Positions 36,459 through 45,169 of a stretch of DNA of 64,000 bases are shown here, piece by piece. The notes below the pieces were generated by a model. It had not been told where the DNA came from and searched no databases. It saw nothing but the letters and a program-made list of their open reading frames with translations. Position 1 is the first letter of the stretch. The number at the start of each line of letters is the position of its first letter. The position numbers and the translations under genes are program-made. Source of the DNA: CANLBN01 sp034111645 (GTDB lineage: Bacteria; Pseudomonadota; Gammaproteobacteria; Pseudomonadales; Cellvibrionaceae); NCBI GenBank assembly GCA_034111645.1, contig JAWUWW010000048.1, positions 12,276 to 76,275 of the forward strand. Reading direction: 5' to 3'.

Positions 36459-36658
36459 TTAGTTAAGCACACGCAGGGCAATGCTTCTTTAGTTATTCTT
36501 TAATAAACATGTATTATCCTATCACTTTGTTAAGCTTTACTTAATTGAGGCTTTAACTTTTTTACCTATTATTTTTTAGGTAGCTGTAATAAAGTGCCGT
36601 AATTACAATAACTAAAAACTAATAGCTACGGTCACATAACTATAGGAAGTCAATAAAC
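36459..36658 (+). promoter_or_regulatory. Upstream region of the comDE operon
   Basis: A 200-base AT-rich gap. TACCTA and TAGGTA around 36563-36583 form a short inverted repeat. No second copy of the CAATTC-N9-GAATTG dyad is seen, so direct LysR control of comDE is not shown. An AGGAAG ribosome site precedes the comD ATG. Confidence 0.4.
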
Positions 36659-37186
36659 ATGTCTATTCATGCCAAAATCGTCAGAGGTTTTGAAAATAAT
36701 AATGTCGAATTTATAACGACAGTTCCCTGCAAGCAGCTAGCTGGTGTTATCGATGAAGTTGAAAAAAGCGAGAGCATTTTTCATATTCCTTCAAATAACG
36801 AAAACGAAGGTATGGGCCTGTGTGCCGGTGCTTATATGGGTGGTAAGCGCTCTGCGATTATTATGCAAAATACCGCCATCGGTGTCACCATTAATACCTT
36901 AGCAACATTGATTCAGTACTATCATTTTCCGTTGCCAATGTTGATTAGCTACCGTGGTGAATTAGAGGAGCCGGTTGCATGTCAGGTAGAAATGGCCGTA
37001 CATACCAAAGCCTTGTTGGATGAAATGAAAATACCAACTTATCATTTTCATAATCCTAATGATGTTGAAGAATTCGATGAGATTTTAAAGTACACATTTA
37101 TGTGTAATAAGCCTACCGCCATATTAACCGATGCTAGTTTTTGGAATAAGGCCAGCAACACTAACAATTCTGAAGGGGCAGCGTAA
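36659..37186 (+). CDS. comD: Sulfopyruvate decarboxylase alpha subunit (ComD-like)
   Basis: A 175-residue protein equal to the N-terminal (pyrimidine-binding) half of a thiamine-diphosphate enzyme. The conserved acidic residue that activates the cofactor is expected in PSNNENEGMGLCAGA at 44-58 (Glu48 or Glu50). It stands as a separate short chain followed at once by the complementary half, the arrangement of ComD/ComE in methanogens and in sulfolactate-degrading bacteria. The pair converts 3-sulfopyruvate to sulfoacetaldehyde and CO2. Phosphonopyruvate decarboxylase is the main alternative but is normally one fused chain with phosphonate genes nearby, absent here. Confidence 0.82.
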   Translation: MSIHAKIVRGFENNNVEFITTVPCKQLAGVIDEVEKSESIFHIPSNNENEGMGLCAGAYMGGKRSAIIMQNTAIGVTINTLATLIQYYHFPLPMLISYRGELEEPVACQVEMAVHTKALLDEMKIPTYHFHNPNDVEEFDEILKYTFMCNKPTAILTDASFWNKASNTNNSEGAA

Positions 37187-37752
37187 TGATTAGAAGTGAT
37201 ATTTTAAGAGAACTGATTCCTGTTATCTCAGATAAGCTAGTTGTTTGTAATATTGGCTTGCCTTCACAAGAATTACATTTAATGGATGATCAACCTACTA
37301 ATTTTTATATGTTAGGAACAATGGGCTTATCATCATCAATTGGTTTAGGTTTAGCGCTTGCACAAAAAGATAAGGTTATTGCTATTGATGGCGATGGCTC
37401 TGTGCTAACAAACTTTGGCACACTGCCAACTATCGCCAATAATGTAGCCGACAATTTCATCTTATTGATTATCGATAATGGAAGTTATGGCTCAACAGGC
37501 GATCAACCTACGTATACCGGCAAGAAAACATCATTACTAGAAGTTGCTAAAGCCTGTGGTTGTGAAAATGTTATTGAATGTCGTGCGGAGCAAACTGCAG
37601 AGGTTGTTCAAGCAGCATTAGATTCTAATAAAATGACAATCATTGTCAGTAAGTGCGAATCTGGTAATATACCTGTGCCTGTTATTACAATGGATCCTGT
37701 TGTGATTGCACATCGGTTTATGACAGAGGTTAAAAAAAGAAACGCAGGTTAG
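37186..37752 (+). CDS. comE: Sulfopyruvate decarboxylase beta subunit (ComE-like)
   Basis: A 188-residue protein equal to the diphosphate-binding half of the enzyme. The ThDP-Mg motif is G-D-G at 69-71 and ends with Asn98 (IIDNGSYGSTG). LGTMGLSSSIGLGLA near 43-57 is the usual lead-in. The ATG overlaps the comD stop by one base (TAATG), so the subunits are made in equal amounts. It leads into the TctC gene 55 bases on. Confidence 0.83.
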   Translation: MIRSDILRELIPVISDKLVVCNIGLPSQELHLMDDQPTNFYMLGTMGLSSSIGLGLALAQKDKVIAIDGDGSVLTNFGTLPTIANNVADNFILLIIDNGSYGSTGDQPTYTGKKTSLLEVAKACGCENVIECRAEQTAEVVQAALDSNKMTIIVSKCESGNIPVPVITMDPVVIAHRFMTEVKKRNAG

Positions 37753-37807
37753 ATTTACCAACTTCGGTAATTCAATAAATAATAATAAATAACTTTTTGA
37801 GAGCGCA

Positions 37808-38776
37808 ATGTTTAATCAAAAATTACAAAAAATATTTTATCGCACATTAGCATCTACTGCCTTAATCGCTGGTCTGTTAAGTGCTAATGCACAGGCAGAG
37901 ATTAATGGTCCGGTAAGTTATATTATTCCATTTGGACCCGGGGGAGAGTCTGATATCTCTGCACGCTTCCAGCAATCTTTCTTTAAAGAAAAGTTCGGGC
38001 AAGATTTAGTGATTTCTTATAAGCCAGGCGGTGGTGGTGCTGTTGGTTGGGCATCACTAAATGGCTTAAATGGAGATGGACATACGATAATGGGCGTTAA
38101 CTTACCGCATATTATTATCAAGCCTGCTCAAAAAGAAGTTGGTTTTACAACTGACAGCCTGACTTCATTTTATTGGTTTCACTTTACCCCAGATGCCATC
38201 GTAGTTAATGCAGATAGCCCTATTAAAACGCTACAAGATTTTATTGATGCGGCTAAGAAAAGTCCTGGCGCTATAACGTTATCAGGCTCAGGTAAGGCAA
38301 GCGCCAATCATTTAGCTCAAATTAAATTTGATAAGATGGCCGGTATTCAAACCACTTATGTTCCTTTTAAAGGAACCGGTGCGGCCGTTACTGCTTTATT
38401 AGGTAATCAAGTTAAAGCCGAGTGGGGTTATACAACCGTTGGCGCAACACAGGGTGATGCTGTGCGACTTCTTGCTGTTGCAATGGAAGAGCGTCATCCA
38501 TTGTTTCCAGACGTTCCTACCTTTAAAGAATTAGGTTACGACATGATAGGTGGAGCTTATCGTGGTATTGCACTACCAGATAGCGCTGATGAGGCAACAC
38601 GTAAAGACTGGTCAAATAAAATTGCTGAAATTAATAACGATCCTGTATTTGTAAAGAAAATGATCGACGGCGGCTTTGCGATGTTAGATGTGGCCTACGA
38701 AGATATGGGTCCATTTATGAAGAAGCTTTCTGATCAATATATTGCCGATGCTCGTGCAGCTGGATTAATTAAATAA
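37808..38776 (+). CDS. Tripartite tricarboxylate transporter binding protein, TctC/Bug-type
   Basis: A 322-residue periplasmic binding protein with a signal peptide (TALIAGLLSANAQA). The Bug-family fold is indicated by the VSYIIPFGPGGESDISAR region just after cleavage, GGGGAVGWASLN near 75, SGSGKASANHLAQIKF near 158 and the FVPFKGTGAA-like VPFKGTGAAV segment near 183. The ligand carboxylate is usually held by main-chain contacts in these loops. Linkage to comDE suggests the SlcH-type role of sulfolactate binding, by analogy to SlcHFG. Confidence 0.87.
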   Translation: MFNQKLQKIFYRTLASTALIAGLLSANAQAEINGPVSYIIPFGPGGESDISARFQQSFFKEKFGQDLVISYKPGGGGAVGWASLNGLNGDGHTIMGVNLPHIIIKPAQKEVGFTTDSLTSFYWFHFTPDAIVVNADSPIKTLQDFIDAAKKSPGAITLSGSGKASANHLAQIKFDKMAGIQTTYVPFKGTGAAVTALLGNQVKAEWGYTTVGATQGDAVRLLAVAMEERHPLFPDVPTFKELGYDMIGGAYRGIALPDSADEATRKDWSNKIAEINNDPVFVKKMIDGGFAMLDVAYEDMGPFMKKLSDQYIADARAAGLIK

Positions 38777-38805
38777 GTCTTTATTAAATATAAGAGCTAA
38801 AAGCC

Positions 38806-40311
38806 ATGGATGTCAGTAATTTTTTAAATGCATTAACGCCTTTTAACTTAATGCTGGCGCTTTTTGGTGTAGTAGCAGGAACAGTCATTGGATCAATCCC
38901 TGGTTTAACAGCAACAATGGCTGTTGCAGTTCTTGTGCCTATTACTTTTAGTATGGAGCCGGCATCTGCATTAATATTGCTAGGTGCCATCTATACAGGT
39001 GCAATCTATGGCGGTGCCTACGCCGCTATTTTATTAAATACCCCTGGAACACCATCGGCGATTGCAACAACCTTCGATGGTTATCCAATGGCTAAGAGAG
39101 GCGATGGTGATTTAGCGGTCGCTATCGCCTGTTTTTCTTCTGTTGCGGGTGGCTTAGTTGGTGCACTAGCACTGCTATTTTTAGCGCCACCGCTTTCAGA
39201 AGTTGCCCTCGCTTTTGGTCCTGTTGAATATTTTTGGTTGTCAATTTTTGGTTTATCACTGATCGCTTCGCTTTCGCACGGAAACTTAGTTAAAGGTTTA
39301 GTGGGTGGGGCTTTCGGAATGATTTTGTCGACGGTGGGTATTGCCGAGATTTCAGCAGATGTACGCTTAACCTTTGGCAGCCAAACAATGATTGCAGGCT
39401 TCGAGGTAGTCGGTGCTTTAATTGGTTTATATTGTATTCCTGTCCTTATTGACCTTGTTGCAGTGCCCGATCGTCATTTAAAAATCGAAAAAGGTATTGG
39501 CTCATTTCGTATTGTAGAAGCTGCAAAAATTACGTTCAACTCAAAATTTAATTTAATCCGCTCGTCGATTATTGGCACTCTTGTAGGAATTTTGCCAGGA
39601 GCTGGTGGCTCTGTTGCAGGTTTGGTCGCCTACTCTGAAGCTAAGCGTACGGCTCGGCCCGATCAGCGTTTTGGCGAAGGCGAACCCGATGGAATTATCG
39701 CAACCGAATCAGCTAATAATGCAACCGTTGGTGGTGGCTTTATTCCAACATTAGTATTGGGTATTCCTGGTACACCTCCTGATGCTGTTATTTTAGGTGC
39801 ATTATTAATTCAAGGTATACGTACCGGCCCCGCCTTATTTGATGGTGGTGGCAGTATTGTATATACCTTTATTTATGGCTTGATCATAGCCACAGTTTTA
39901 ATGCTGCCAACAGGTTTGTTAATTGGTCGCTATGCATATAAAACAATTATTACGATTCCTAAAGCTGTTTTAGTTCCTACAGTTGGCTTTATGACAATCA
40001 TTGGTACTTATGCTATTCGCAATAGTATATCTGATGTCATTATTATGATTTCTTTAGGTGTCTTTGGCTGGGTAATTAGTCGCTTTGGTTTTGCAGCATC
40101 GCCAATAGTGCTTGGCCTAATTTTAGGTCCTATTGCCGAGCAGGGTTTTGTGCAAAGTTGGATAATTGGTTCGGCGACAAATGATTTATGGGGCATGTTT
40201 TTTGGTCGACCTATCTCTATAGTGATCGTGGCATTTACTATTTTATCTATAAGTTATCCGCTGATACTAAATCGTCGTAGCAAGAAAAAACAACAGGATG
40301 CGCAATCGTGA
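38806..40311 (+). CDS. Tripartite tricarboxylate transporter large permease, TctA
   Basis: A 501-residue protein with about 11-12 transmembrane segments. TctA marks include GSIPGLTATMAVAVLVPITF near 28-47, ILLNTPGTPSAIATTFDGYP near 74-93, and a second repeat-like VLGIPGTPPDAVILGALLIQG near 317-337. The two P-G-T-P loops are the family signature. The stop overlaps the tctB start by 4 bases. It imports the ligand delivered by the binding protein. Confidence 0.93.
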   Translation: MDVSNFLNALTPFNLMLALFGVVAGTVIGSIPGLTATMAVAVLVPITFSMEPASALILLGAIYTGAIYGGAYAAILLNTPGTPSAIATTFDGYPMAKRGDGDLAVAIACFSSVAGGLVGALALLFLAPPLSEVALAFGPVEYFWLSIFGLSLIASLSHGNLVKGLVGGAFGMILSTVGIAEISADVRLTFGSQTMIAGFEVVGALIGLYCIPVLIDLVAVPDRHLKIEKGIGSFRIVEAAKITFNSKFNLIRSSIIGTLVGILPGAGGSVAGLVAYSEAKRTARPDQRFGEGEPDGIIATESANNATVGGGFIPTLVLGIPGTPPDAVILGALLIQGIRTGPALFDGGGSIVYTFIYGLIIATVLMLPTGLLIGRYAYKTIITIPKAVLVPTVGFMTIIGTYAIRNSISDVIIMISLGVFGWVISRFGFAASPIVLGLILGPIAEQGFVQSWIIGSATNDLWGMFFGRPISIVIVAFTILSISYPLILNRRSKKKQQDAQS

Positions 40312-40778
40312 ATGCAACTGTAGAAAATAAAAAATCGTTAGTTACTCAAGAAAATATTGGCTCCTTAATCATTGCCGCAATATTTATTTGTATTGCAATA
40401 ATAACGCTTTATGACACAACAAATTATTCTGATATGGATTCAAAGGTGTTTCCTCGCGCTTGTGCAATTGTGTTGTTAATTTTTTCAATCATAACGGTGA
40501 TCTGGGAATTAATAAAACCAACAGAGGTAGACGGTTTTGGTTCAGGATCTTGGTGGCGCCGAATAGTTTTAATAGTGACCATGCTATTGGCATGCATTGT
40601 TATACCTTACGTCACTTTTTTGCCCGCTGGCGGTATTGCATTTGCCGGAGGCTTAATTGCAGCAATGCATAACAGCTGGTCAATGCGGACACTTTTATTG
40701 TATTGGGGCTCTGGACTTTTAATTATTGTTGCGTTTTATTCAATTTTTAAATATGTGTTATATGTCCCTTTACCTTAA
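40308..40778 (+). CDS. Tripartite tricarboxylate transporter small permease, TctB
   Basis: A 156-residue protein with four hydrophobic helices (about residues 18-32, 48-66, 85-105, 128-150). Start overlaps the TctA stop (GTGAATGC-type junction; GTG at 40308). Family identity rests mainly on size, topology and position. A conserved F-P-R segment (KVFPRACAI) is present. Confidence 0.88.
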   Translation: MNATVENKKSLVTQENIGSLIIAAIFICIAIITLYDTTNYSDMDSKVFPRACAIVLLIFSIITVIWELIKPTEVDGFGSGSWWRRIVLIVTMLLACIVIPYVTFLPAGGIAFAGGLIAAMHNSWSMRTLLLYWGSGLLIIVAFYSIFKYVLYVPLP

Positions 40779-40816
40779 TATTTAATGCAAATTATTTTTT
40801 ATAAAAGACCTTAATT

Positions 40817-41929
40817 ATGTTGTTCTCATCAATATATACCACTGCAGATGCACGTCGTTTGGCGAAAAAGAAATTACCATGGATGGTTTATGACTATATA
40901 GACGGCTCTGCAGGCGATGGCTTAGGTGATCATTTGAATCGTCAGGCAATACAAAATTTGCGTCTACAGCCACGGGTTTTACAAAACGTAGAACATCGTA
41001 GTCTTAAGGGAAAGCTCTTTGGCACCGAAACTGGTTTGCCGTTTGGTATCGCGCCAATGGGAATGTGCAATCTATCAGCACCCGGTGCCGATCTTATGTT
41101 GGCGCGCCTTGCGGCAAAACATAAGATACCGGTTGGCGTATCAACTGCAGCATCGACACCCTTAGAAAAAATGATTGAGACGGCTGAGGGCAATGCTTGG
41201 TTCCAGTTATATTTTGGTGGCGATGAAGCAGTTAGCAATGCTTTAGTTAATCGTGCCGATGCCAGCGGTTACGAGGTGTTAACATTAACCGTTGATGTTG
41301 CCGAAGTAGGGCGTAGACCTCGCGAATTGCGCCGTGGTTTTAAGATGCCTTTTCGCATTGGGCCAAGTCAATTTTTAGATTTTGCAATGCATCCAACTTG
41401 GTCGCTTAACACTTTATTTAAAGGGCCACCCGATTTAGCCAATTTTGGTGGTGATACTGGAAATTTTGATCGCACCAAAAGTCGCGCTGGTGCAGATTGG
41501 GGTTTTCTCGAAAAAATGCGTGAGCGTTGGAAAGGTAAACTAGTTGTTAAAGGTGTGCTGTCGATTGAAGATGCCTTAAAGATAAAATCAATGGGTGTTG
41601 ATGCCGTTCAAGTATCTAGCCATGGAGGACGCCAATTAGAAAGTGCTCCGCCAGCTATTAACTGTCTAAGCAATATTCGCGAGGCGTTAGGAAAAGACTT
41701 TCCGATATTTTATGATTCTGGCATTCGTAATGGTGAAGATGTTATTAAAGCATATGCTAAAGGCGCTGATTTTGTGATGCTTGGTAGACCTTTATTGTTT
41801 GCTATGGCCGCAAATGGCGAGAAGGGCTTAGCAGAGTTGTCAAATGTTTTTAGCGAAGAAATTTCCTTAGCGTTAGCTTTATTAGGCATGTGTTCAATGG
41901 ATGAAGTTAGCTCATCAACAATTGTTTAA
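40817..41929 (+). CDS. FMN-dependent L-2-hydroxyacid dehydrogenase, candidate sulfolactate dehydrogenase
   Basis: A 370-residue flavoprotein of the glycolate oxidase/L-lactate dehydrogenase (LldD) family. The N terminus has VYDYIDGSAGD near 24-34, FGIAPMG near 76-82, WFQLYF near 128-133, and the FMN Lys in LVVKGVLS near 242-249. The active-site loop is S-S-H-G-G-R-Q at 267-273, with base His269 and Arg272. The family norm is S-N-H-G-G-R-Q-L-D-G-A; here N becomes S and D-G becomes E-S. It closes the comDE-transporter operon, so its substrate may be L-configured (R)-sulfolactate. L-lactate is the cautious alternative. Confidence 0.85.
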   Translation: MLFSSIYTTADARRLAKKKLPWMVYDYIDGSAGDGLGDHLNRQAIQNLRLQPRVLQNVEHRSLKGKLFGTETGLPFGIAPMGMCNLSAPGADLMLARLAAKHKIPVGVSTAASTPLEKMIETAEGNAWFQLYFGGDEAVSNALVNRADASGYEVLTLTVDVAEVGRRPRELRRGFKMPFRIGPSQFLDFAMHPTWSLNTLFKGPPDLANFGGDTGNFDRTKSRAGADWGFLEKMRERWKGKLVVKGVLSIEDALKIKSMGVDAVQVSSHGGRQLESAPPAINCLSNIREALGKDFPIFYDSGIRNGEDVIKAYAKGADFVMLGRPLLFAMAANGEKGLAELSNVFSEEISLALALLGMCSMDEVSSSTIV

Positions 41930-42040
41930 TTTTTAGTAAACAAGCTTTTACTATCAATATGTTTTATTAGATAATCTTAGGCATTACTATTTTTATTGTG
42001 TAAATTTAGTGGCGACAATTAAAAATACCGGTATATTAAA

Positions 42041-42070
42041 TCGAGGACAAGTGCTGTTACTTGTCCTCGA
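42041..42070. terminator. Perfect 12-base hairpin after the comDE operon
   Basis: TCGAGGACAAGT (42041-42052) and ACTTGTCCTCGA (42059-42070) with a GCTGTT loop. It lies 110 bases past the FMN dehydrogenase and ahead of the convergent KAS III gene. No T tract follows on either strand. Confidence 0.6.
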
Positions 42071-42173
42071 CTCTTAAGAAGAATTAATATAAAAGATCTT
42101 CAGCTATTATCAATCACCCAATTTAAATAGGTGAAAAATATTAGTATCAATACATGTTTATTGATGCCTTTAG

Positions 42174-43301
42174 CTAGCGTTTTCTAATCACTAAGCTACC
42201 AATAGAATAACCTGCGCCAAACGAGCAGATAAGGCCTATGTCCCCACTGTTTAAATCTTTATGATGTAAGTTAAAGGCAATTAAAGAGCCAGCTGATGCA
42301 GTGTTAGCATAACGATCTAGCACAATAGGGGCTTCTTCTGCAGTAGGGTCACGCCCTAATAATTTTTTAGCAATCAATTGATTCATATTAATATTGGCTT
42401 GATGCAACCACCAGCGTTTGACGCTTTCGATAGGAATATGCAGCGCGGCCAACTGACTTGAGATATGTTCAGAGGCCATGGGGCATACTTCTTTAAAGAC
42501 TTTTCTGCCCTCTTGATGAAATAATTTATCTTCAGCAAAGGGATCTGAGTCATCGACGCGTGAGGTGTAACCAAAGTCAGAACGAATATTGTTTGAGTAA
42601 CTCGTTACTGCTTTTGTATCGAGTATCTCATAGCTATGTGTAGAGTTTGCGCTGCTTGCTTTCTCTACAATTGTTGCAGTGGCAACATCACCAAAAATGA
42701 AATGACTATCGCGATCACAGTAATTAACTTGCGGTGATGTTAACTCGGGGTTGATAACAAGAACTGCTTTAGCTGTCCCGGCACTCACCATCTCATATGC
42801 ACGTTGAAGGGCAAAGGTTGCCGCCGAACAGGCAACCAACATATCAAAACTAAAACCTTTTATGCCTAACTCATTTTGAACTTCGATGGCTATAGCAGGA
42901 TAAGAACGTTGAGTATAAGCGCACGATACAATCACCGCGTCGATATCGCTAGCAGATTTGTTAGCTTCGATTAAGGCTAATTTAGCAGCGTTAACCGCCA
43001 TTTCTGCTTGGTGCGATAAAACATCAATAGAGCGCGTCTCTAATTTGGGGCGCATTCTATTGATATCTAAAATACCTTCTTTTCGGTAAGCAAAGCGACT
43101 TTTAATACCAGATGCCTTGGCAATAAACTCTGCGCTAGATAGTGGTTTAGCCGTTTTCTCGCCAGCGGTAATTTCGTTGGCATACTCAAGATTATATTTT
43201 TCGGCATAGCGGTTATAGGCATCCACTAATTCTTCATTGGTAATGGTGTTTTCTGGCGTCCAGAGACCTGCGCCACTAATCACGACTGAATTATTATTCA
43301 T
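42174..43301 (-). CDS. 3-oxoacyl-ACP synthase III family protein
   Basis: A 375-residue KAS III-type condensing enzyme. The catalytic triad is Cys158 (VACSAAT), His300 (WLHQANINMNQ) and Asn333 (NTASAGS). It is longer than E. coli FabH by about 55 residues, mainly through an N-terminal insertion (about residues 25-65), a trait I recall in proteobacterial FabH-like enzymes that use medium-chain acyl-CoA. It is monocistronic, flanked by a long AT-rich gap. The substrate could be an acyl-CoA shunted into fatty acid synthesis. Confidence 0.85.
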   Translation of the reverse strand: MNNNSVVISGAGLWTPENTITNEELVDAYNRYAEKYNLEYANEITAGEKTAKPLSSAEFIAKASGIKSRFAYRKEGILDINRMRPKLETRSIDVLSHQAEMAVNAAKLALIEANKSASDIDAVIVSCAYTQRSYPAIAIEVQNELGIKGFSFDMLVACSAATFALQRAYEMVSAGTAKAVLVINPELTSPQVNYCDRDSHFIFGDVATATIVEKASSANSTHSYEILDTKAVTSYSNNIRSDFGYTSRVDDSDPFAEDKLFHQEGRKVFKEVCPMASEHISSQLAALHIPIESVKRWWLHQANINMNQLIAKKLLGRDPTAEEAPIVLDRYANTASAGSLIAFNLHHKDLNSGDIGLICSFGAGYSIGSLVIRKR

Positions 43302-43833
43302 TGTTATTCGCTGCTCTTGAATTTTATTATGTGTTTTTATAAATATTACTAGCCTTATAGAATCGTTGCTAGTTTTTAATCAGTTTTTTTAGTTTGTCTT
43401 ATAAAAAAAGTATTTTTTCTTATTAATAATTCTTATTGTTTAAAATATTTTGCTCAACATATTTTCTCAATATATAAATAATATGCCTTTTTTATCATAG
43501 TTAACGCTTAGGTTTTCTCTGTAAGCAAAAAATAGATCAACCTCCAATAAAAAAATATACAATGATGATTATATAAAAATTACTACGTGCTCAAATAAAC
43601 TATCAAATGATGGCAGATGTTTATTTAACCTAGAAAAAGCAGTTGGGCGCGAAAAAGATGTGTAACTTATTGGTGTGCATAGCGAATTTAAAAATCCCAT
43701 GGCCTCCTTATCGGCGATGAGCGTATTTTTGAAATTTGCTAGGTGCATCAAGAAGTTGCGAAGACTTTCGTGATCAAACTGCTTTATCTAGGTTTAAAGA
43801 TGGTCTTAGTTATAAGTGTTTATGCTACAGTCT
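43302..43833. other. 530-base gap without a convincing gene
   Basis: Only a 60-codon minus-strand frame (43569-43751) exists, with no ribosome site or recognisable family. The first 250 bases are strongly AT-rich and should carry the KAS III promoter. The part from 43570 to 43800 is richer in G and C and might be a gene remnant. Confidence 0.35.
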
Positions 43834-44961
43834 TTATTGTTTTTTAGAGAGTATGACACCAGCCTCTAAGTGATCTGTATAAGGGAATTGATCGAAAGCC
43901 GCCAGCGATTTGATCGTATGTGTTTGTGTGAGCACTTGCAAGTTAATGATTAATGTTTCTGGATTGCACGAGATGTAAATAATATTATCGAAGCGTTGTA
44001 CCATGCTAACGGTTGCGTCATCTAGACCTGCACGAGGCGGGTCTACAAAAACAGTTGAAAATTTATAGGCGTCTAAATTTATTTCTTTAAGGCGTCTAAA
44101 TTCTCGTTCTTTATCCATAGCCTCAACAAATTCTTCGCTAGACATTCGAACAACATTAACATTGCTAATATTATTTTCTTCTAAGTTGGTGAGCGCTGCA
44201 TTAACCGATGTTTTTGAAATTTCAGTGGCGATGACACGGTTAAAATTTTGAGATAAAGGGATCGTAAAATTACCGTTGCCACAGTAAAGCTCTAGAAGAT
44301 CGCCGCTAAATTCTTGGCTATTATTAACAGCCCAAGTAAGCATTTTTTCACACACTATTCCGTTAGGTTGAGTAAAACCACCCTCTATTTGTTTGTAATA
44401 AAATATTCGATTGTTAACGCTTAATGCCTCGTTAACATAGTCGCGGTCGAGCACAACTTTTTGTTTGCGGCTACGACCTACAATATTAATGCCGAGCTGC
44501 TCTTTTATAAGGCTAGCGGCCTTTACCCATTCTTCATTTAAGTGCTTGTGATAAATAAGGCTGACTAATGTATCACCCGTTAAGCTACTTAAAAATTCAA
44601 CTTGAAAACATTTTTTGCGGGTAATTTCATGCTGGCAAATAGCGTTTAGTAATTTGGGCATTATTAGATTGATATGACTTGATGCCACAGGAAACTGATC
44701 TAAATAGACGAGTTCTTTAGTTTCTTTCTCAGTCATGGCGAAATATGATTGATCACCATCATGCCAAATTTTAAATTCTGCTCTAAGTCGATAATGACGG
44801 CTAGGCGATTCAACGATATGAAGCGCAATATCTTTATCGTAATCTATGCAGCTATTTAAGGTTTCCTTGAACCGATTAACTTTATTGTTCAATTGCTTCT
44901 GATAATGAGTTAGATCGACATCTTCCTTGCTTAAAATACTCATTAACTCTTTAATGCTCAT
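43834..44961 (-). CDS. trmA: tRNA (uracil-5-)-methyltransferase TrmA
   Basis: TrmA makes ribothymidine at position 54 of tRNA. The 375-residue protein has the expected domain order: RNA-binding N terminus, GGFTQPN near 196-202, the SAM motif LLELYCGNGNFTIPLS near 220-235, and FVDPPRAGLDD near 300-310 followed by the catalytic Cys in YISCNPETL. E. coli TrmA has the same length within about ten residues. It is single, diverging from the MarC-family gene. Confidence 0.95.
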   Translation of the reverse strand: MSIKELMSILSKEDVDLTHYQKQLNNKVNRFKETLNSCIDYDKDIALHIVESPSRHYRLRAEFKIWHDGDQSYFAMTEKETKELVYLDQFPVASSHINLIMPKLLNAICQHEITRKKCFQVEFLSSLTGDTLVSLIYHKHLNEEWVKAASLIKEQLGINIVGRSRKQKVVLDRDYVNEALSVNNRIFYYKQIEGGFTQPNGIVCEKMLTWAVNNSQEFSGDLLELYCGNGNFTIPLSQNFNRVIATEISKTSVNAALTNLEENNISNVNVVRMSSEEFVEAMDKEREFRRLKEINLDAYKFSTVFVDPPRAGLDDATVSMVQRFDNIIYISCNPETLIINLQVLTQTHTIKSLAAFDQFPYTDHLEAGVILSKKQ

Positions 44962-45169
44962 TATTGGGACCTTTCATTAAGCCTAGTTTGATTCTATCTG
45001 TTGCAGTTTTTGTGATGGGTGCGAATCATAAACGAAATTATCACTGACTTCATGAGAATTATGGACAAGATTATGGCATGATTGATTTATTATATAGTGT
45101 CGCGTATATGTTACGGTTTAATTCATCAGCTTATAATAGCCTTCCAACTCAAAAATAAAGAGTCAGCTT

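Noticed and set aside
36659..37752. ComDE as acetolactate synthase or phosphonopyruvate decarboxylase
   Set aside because: Acetolactate synthase has one large chain plus a small regulatory subunit, and phosphonopyruvate decarboxylase is a single chain. Two chains of 175 and 188 residues are the ComD/ComE format.
43569..43751. 60-codon minus-strand frame in the gap between KAS III and trmA
   Set aside because: No ribosome site, no family resemblance. The plus strand also gives protein-like pieces broken by stops, so at most it is a remnant.
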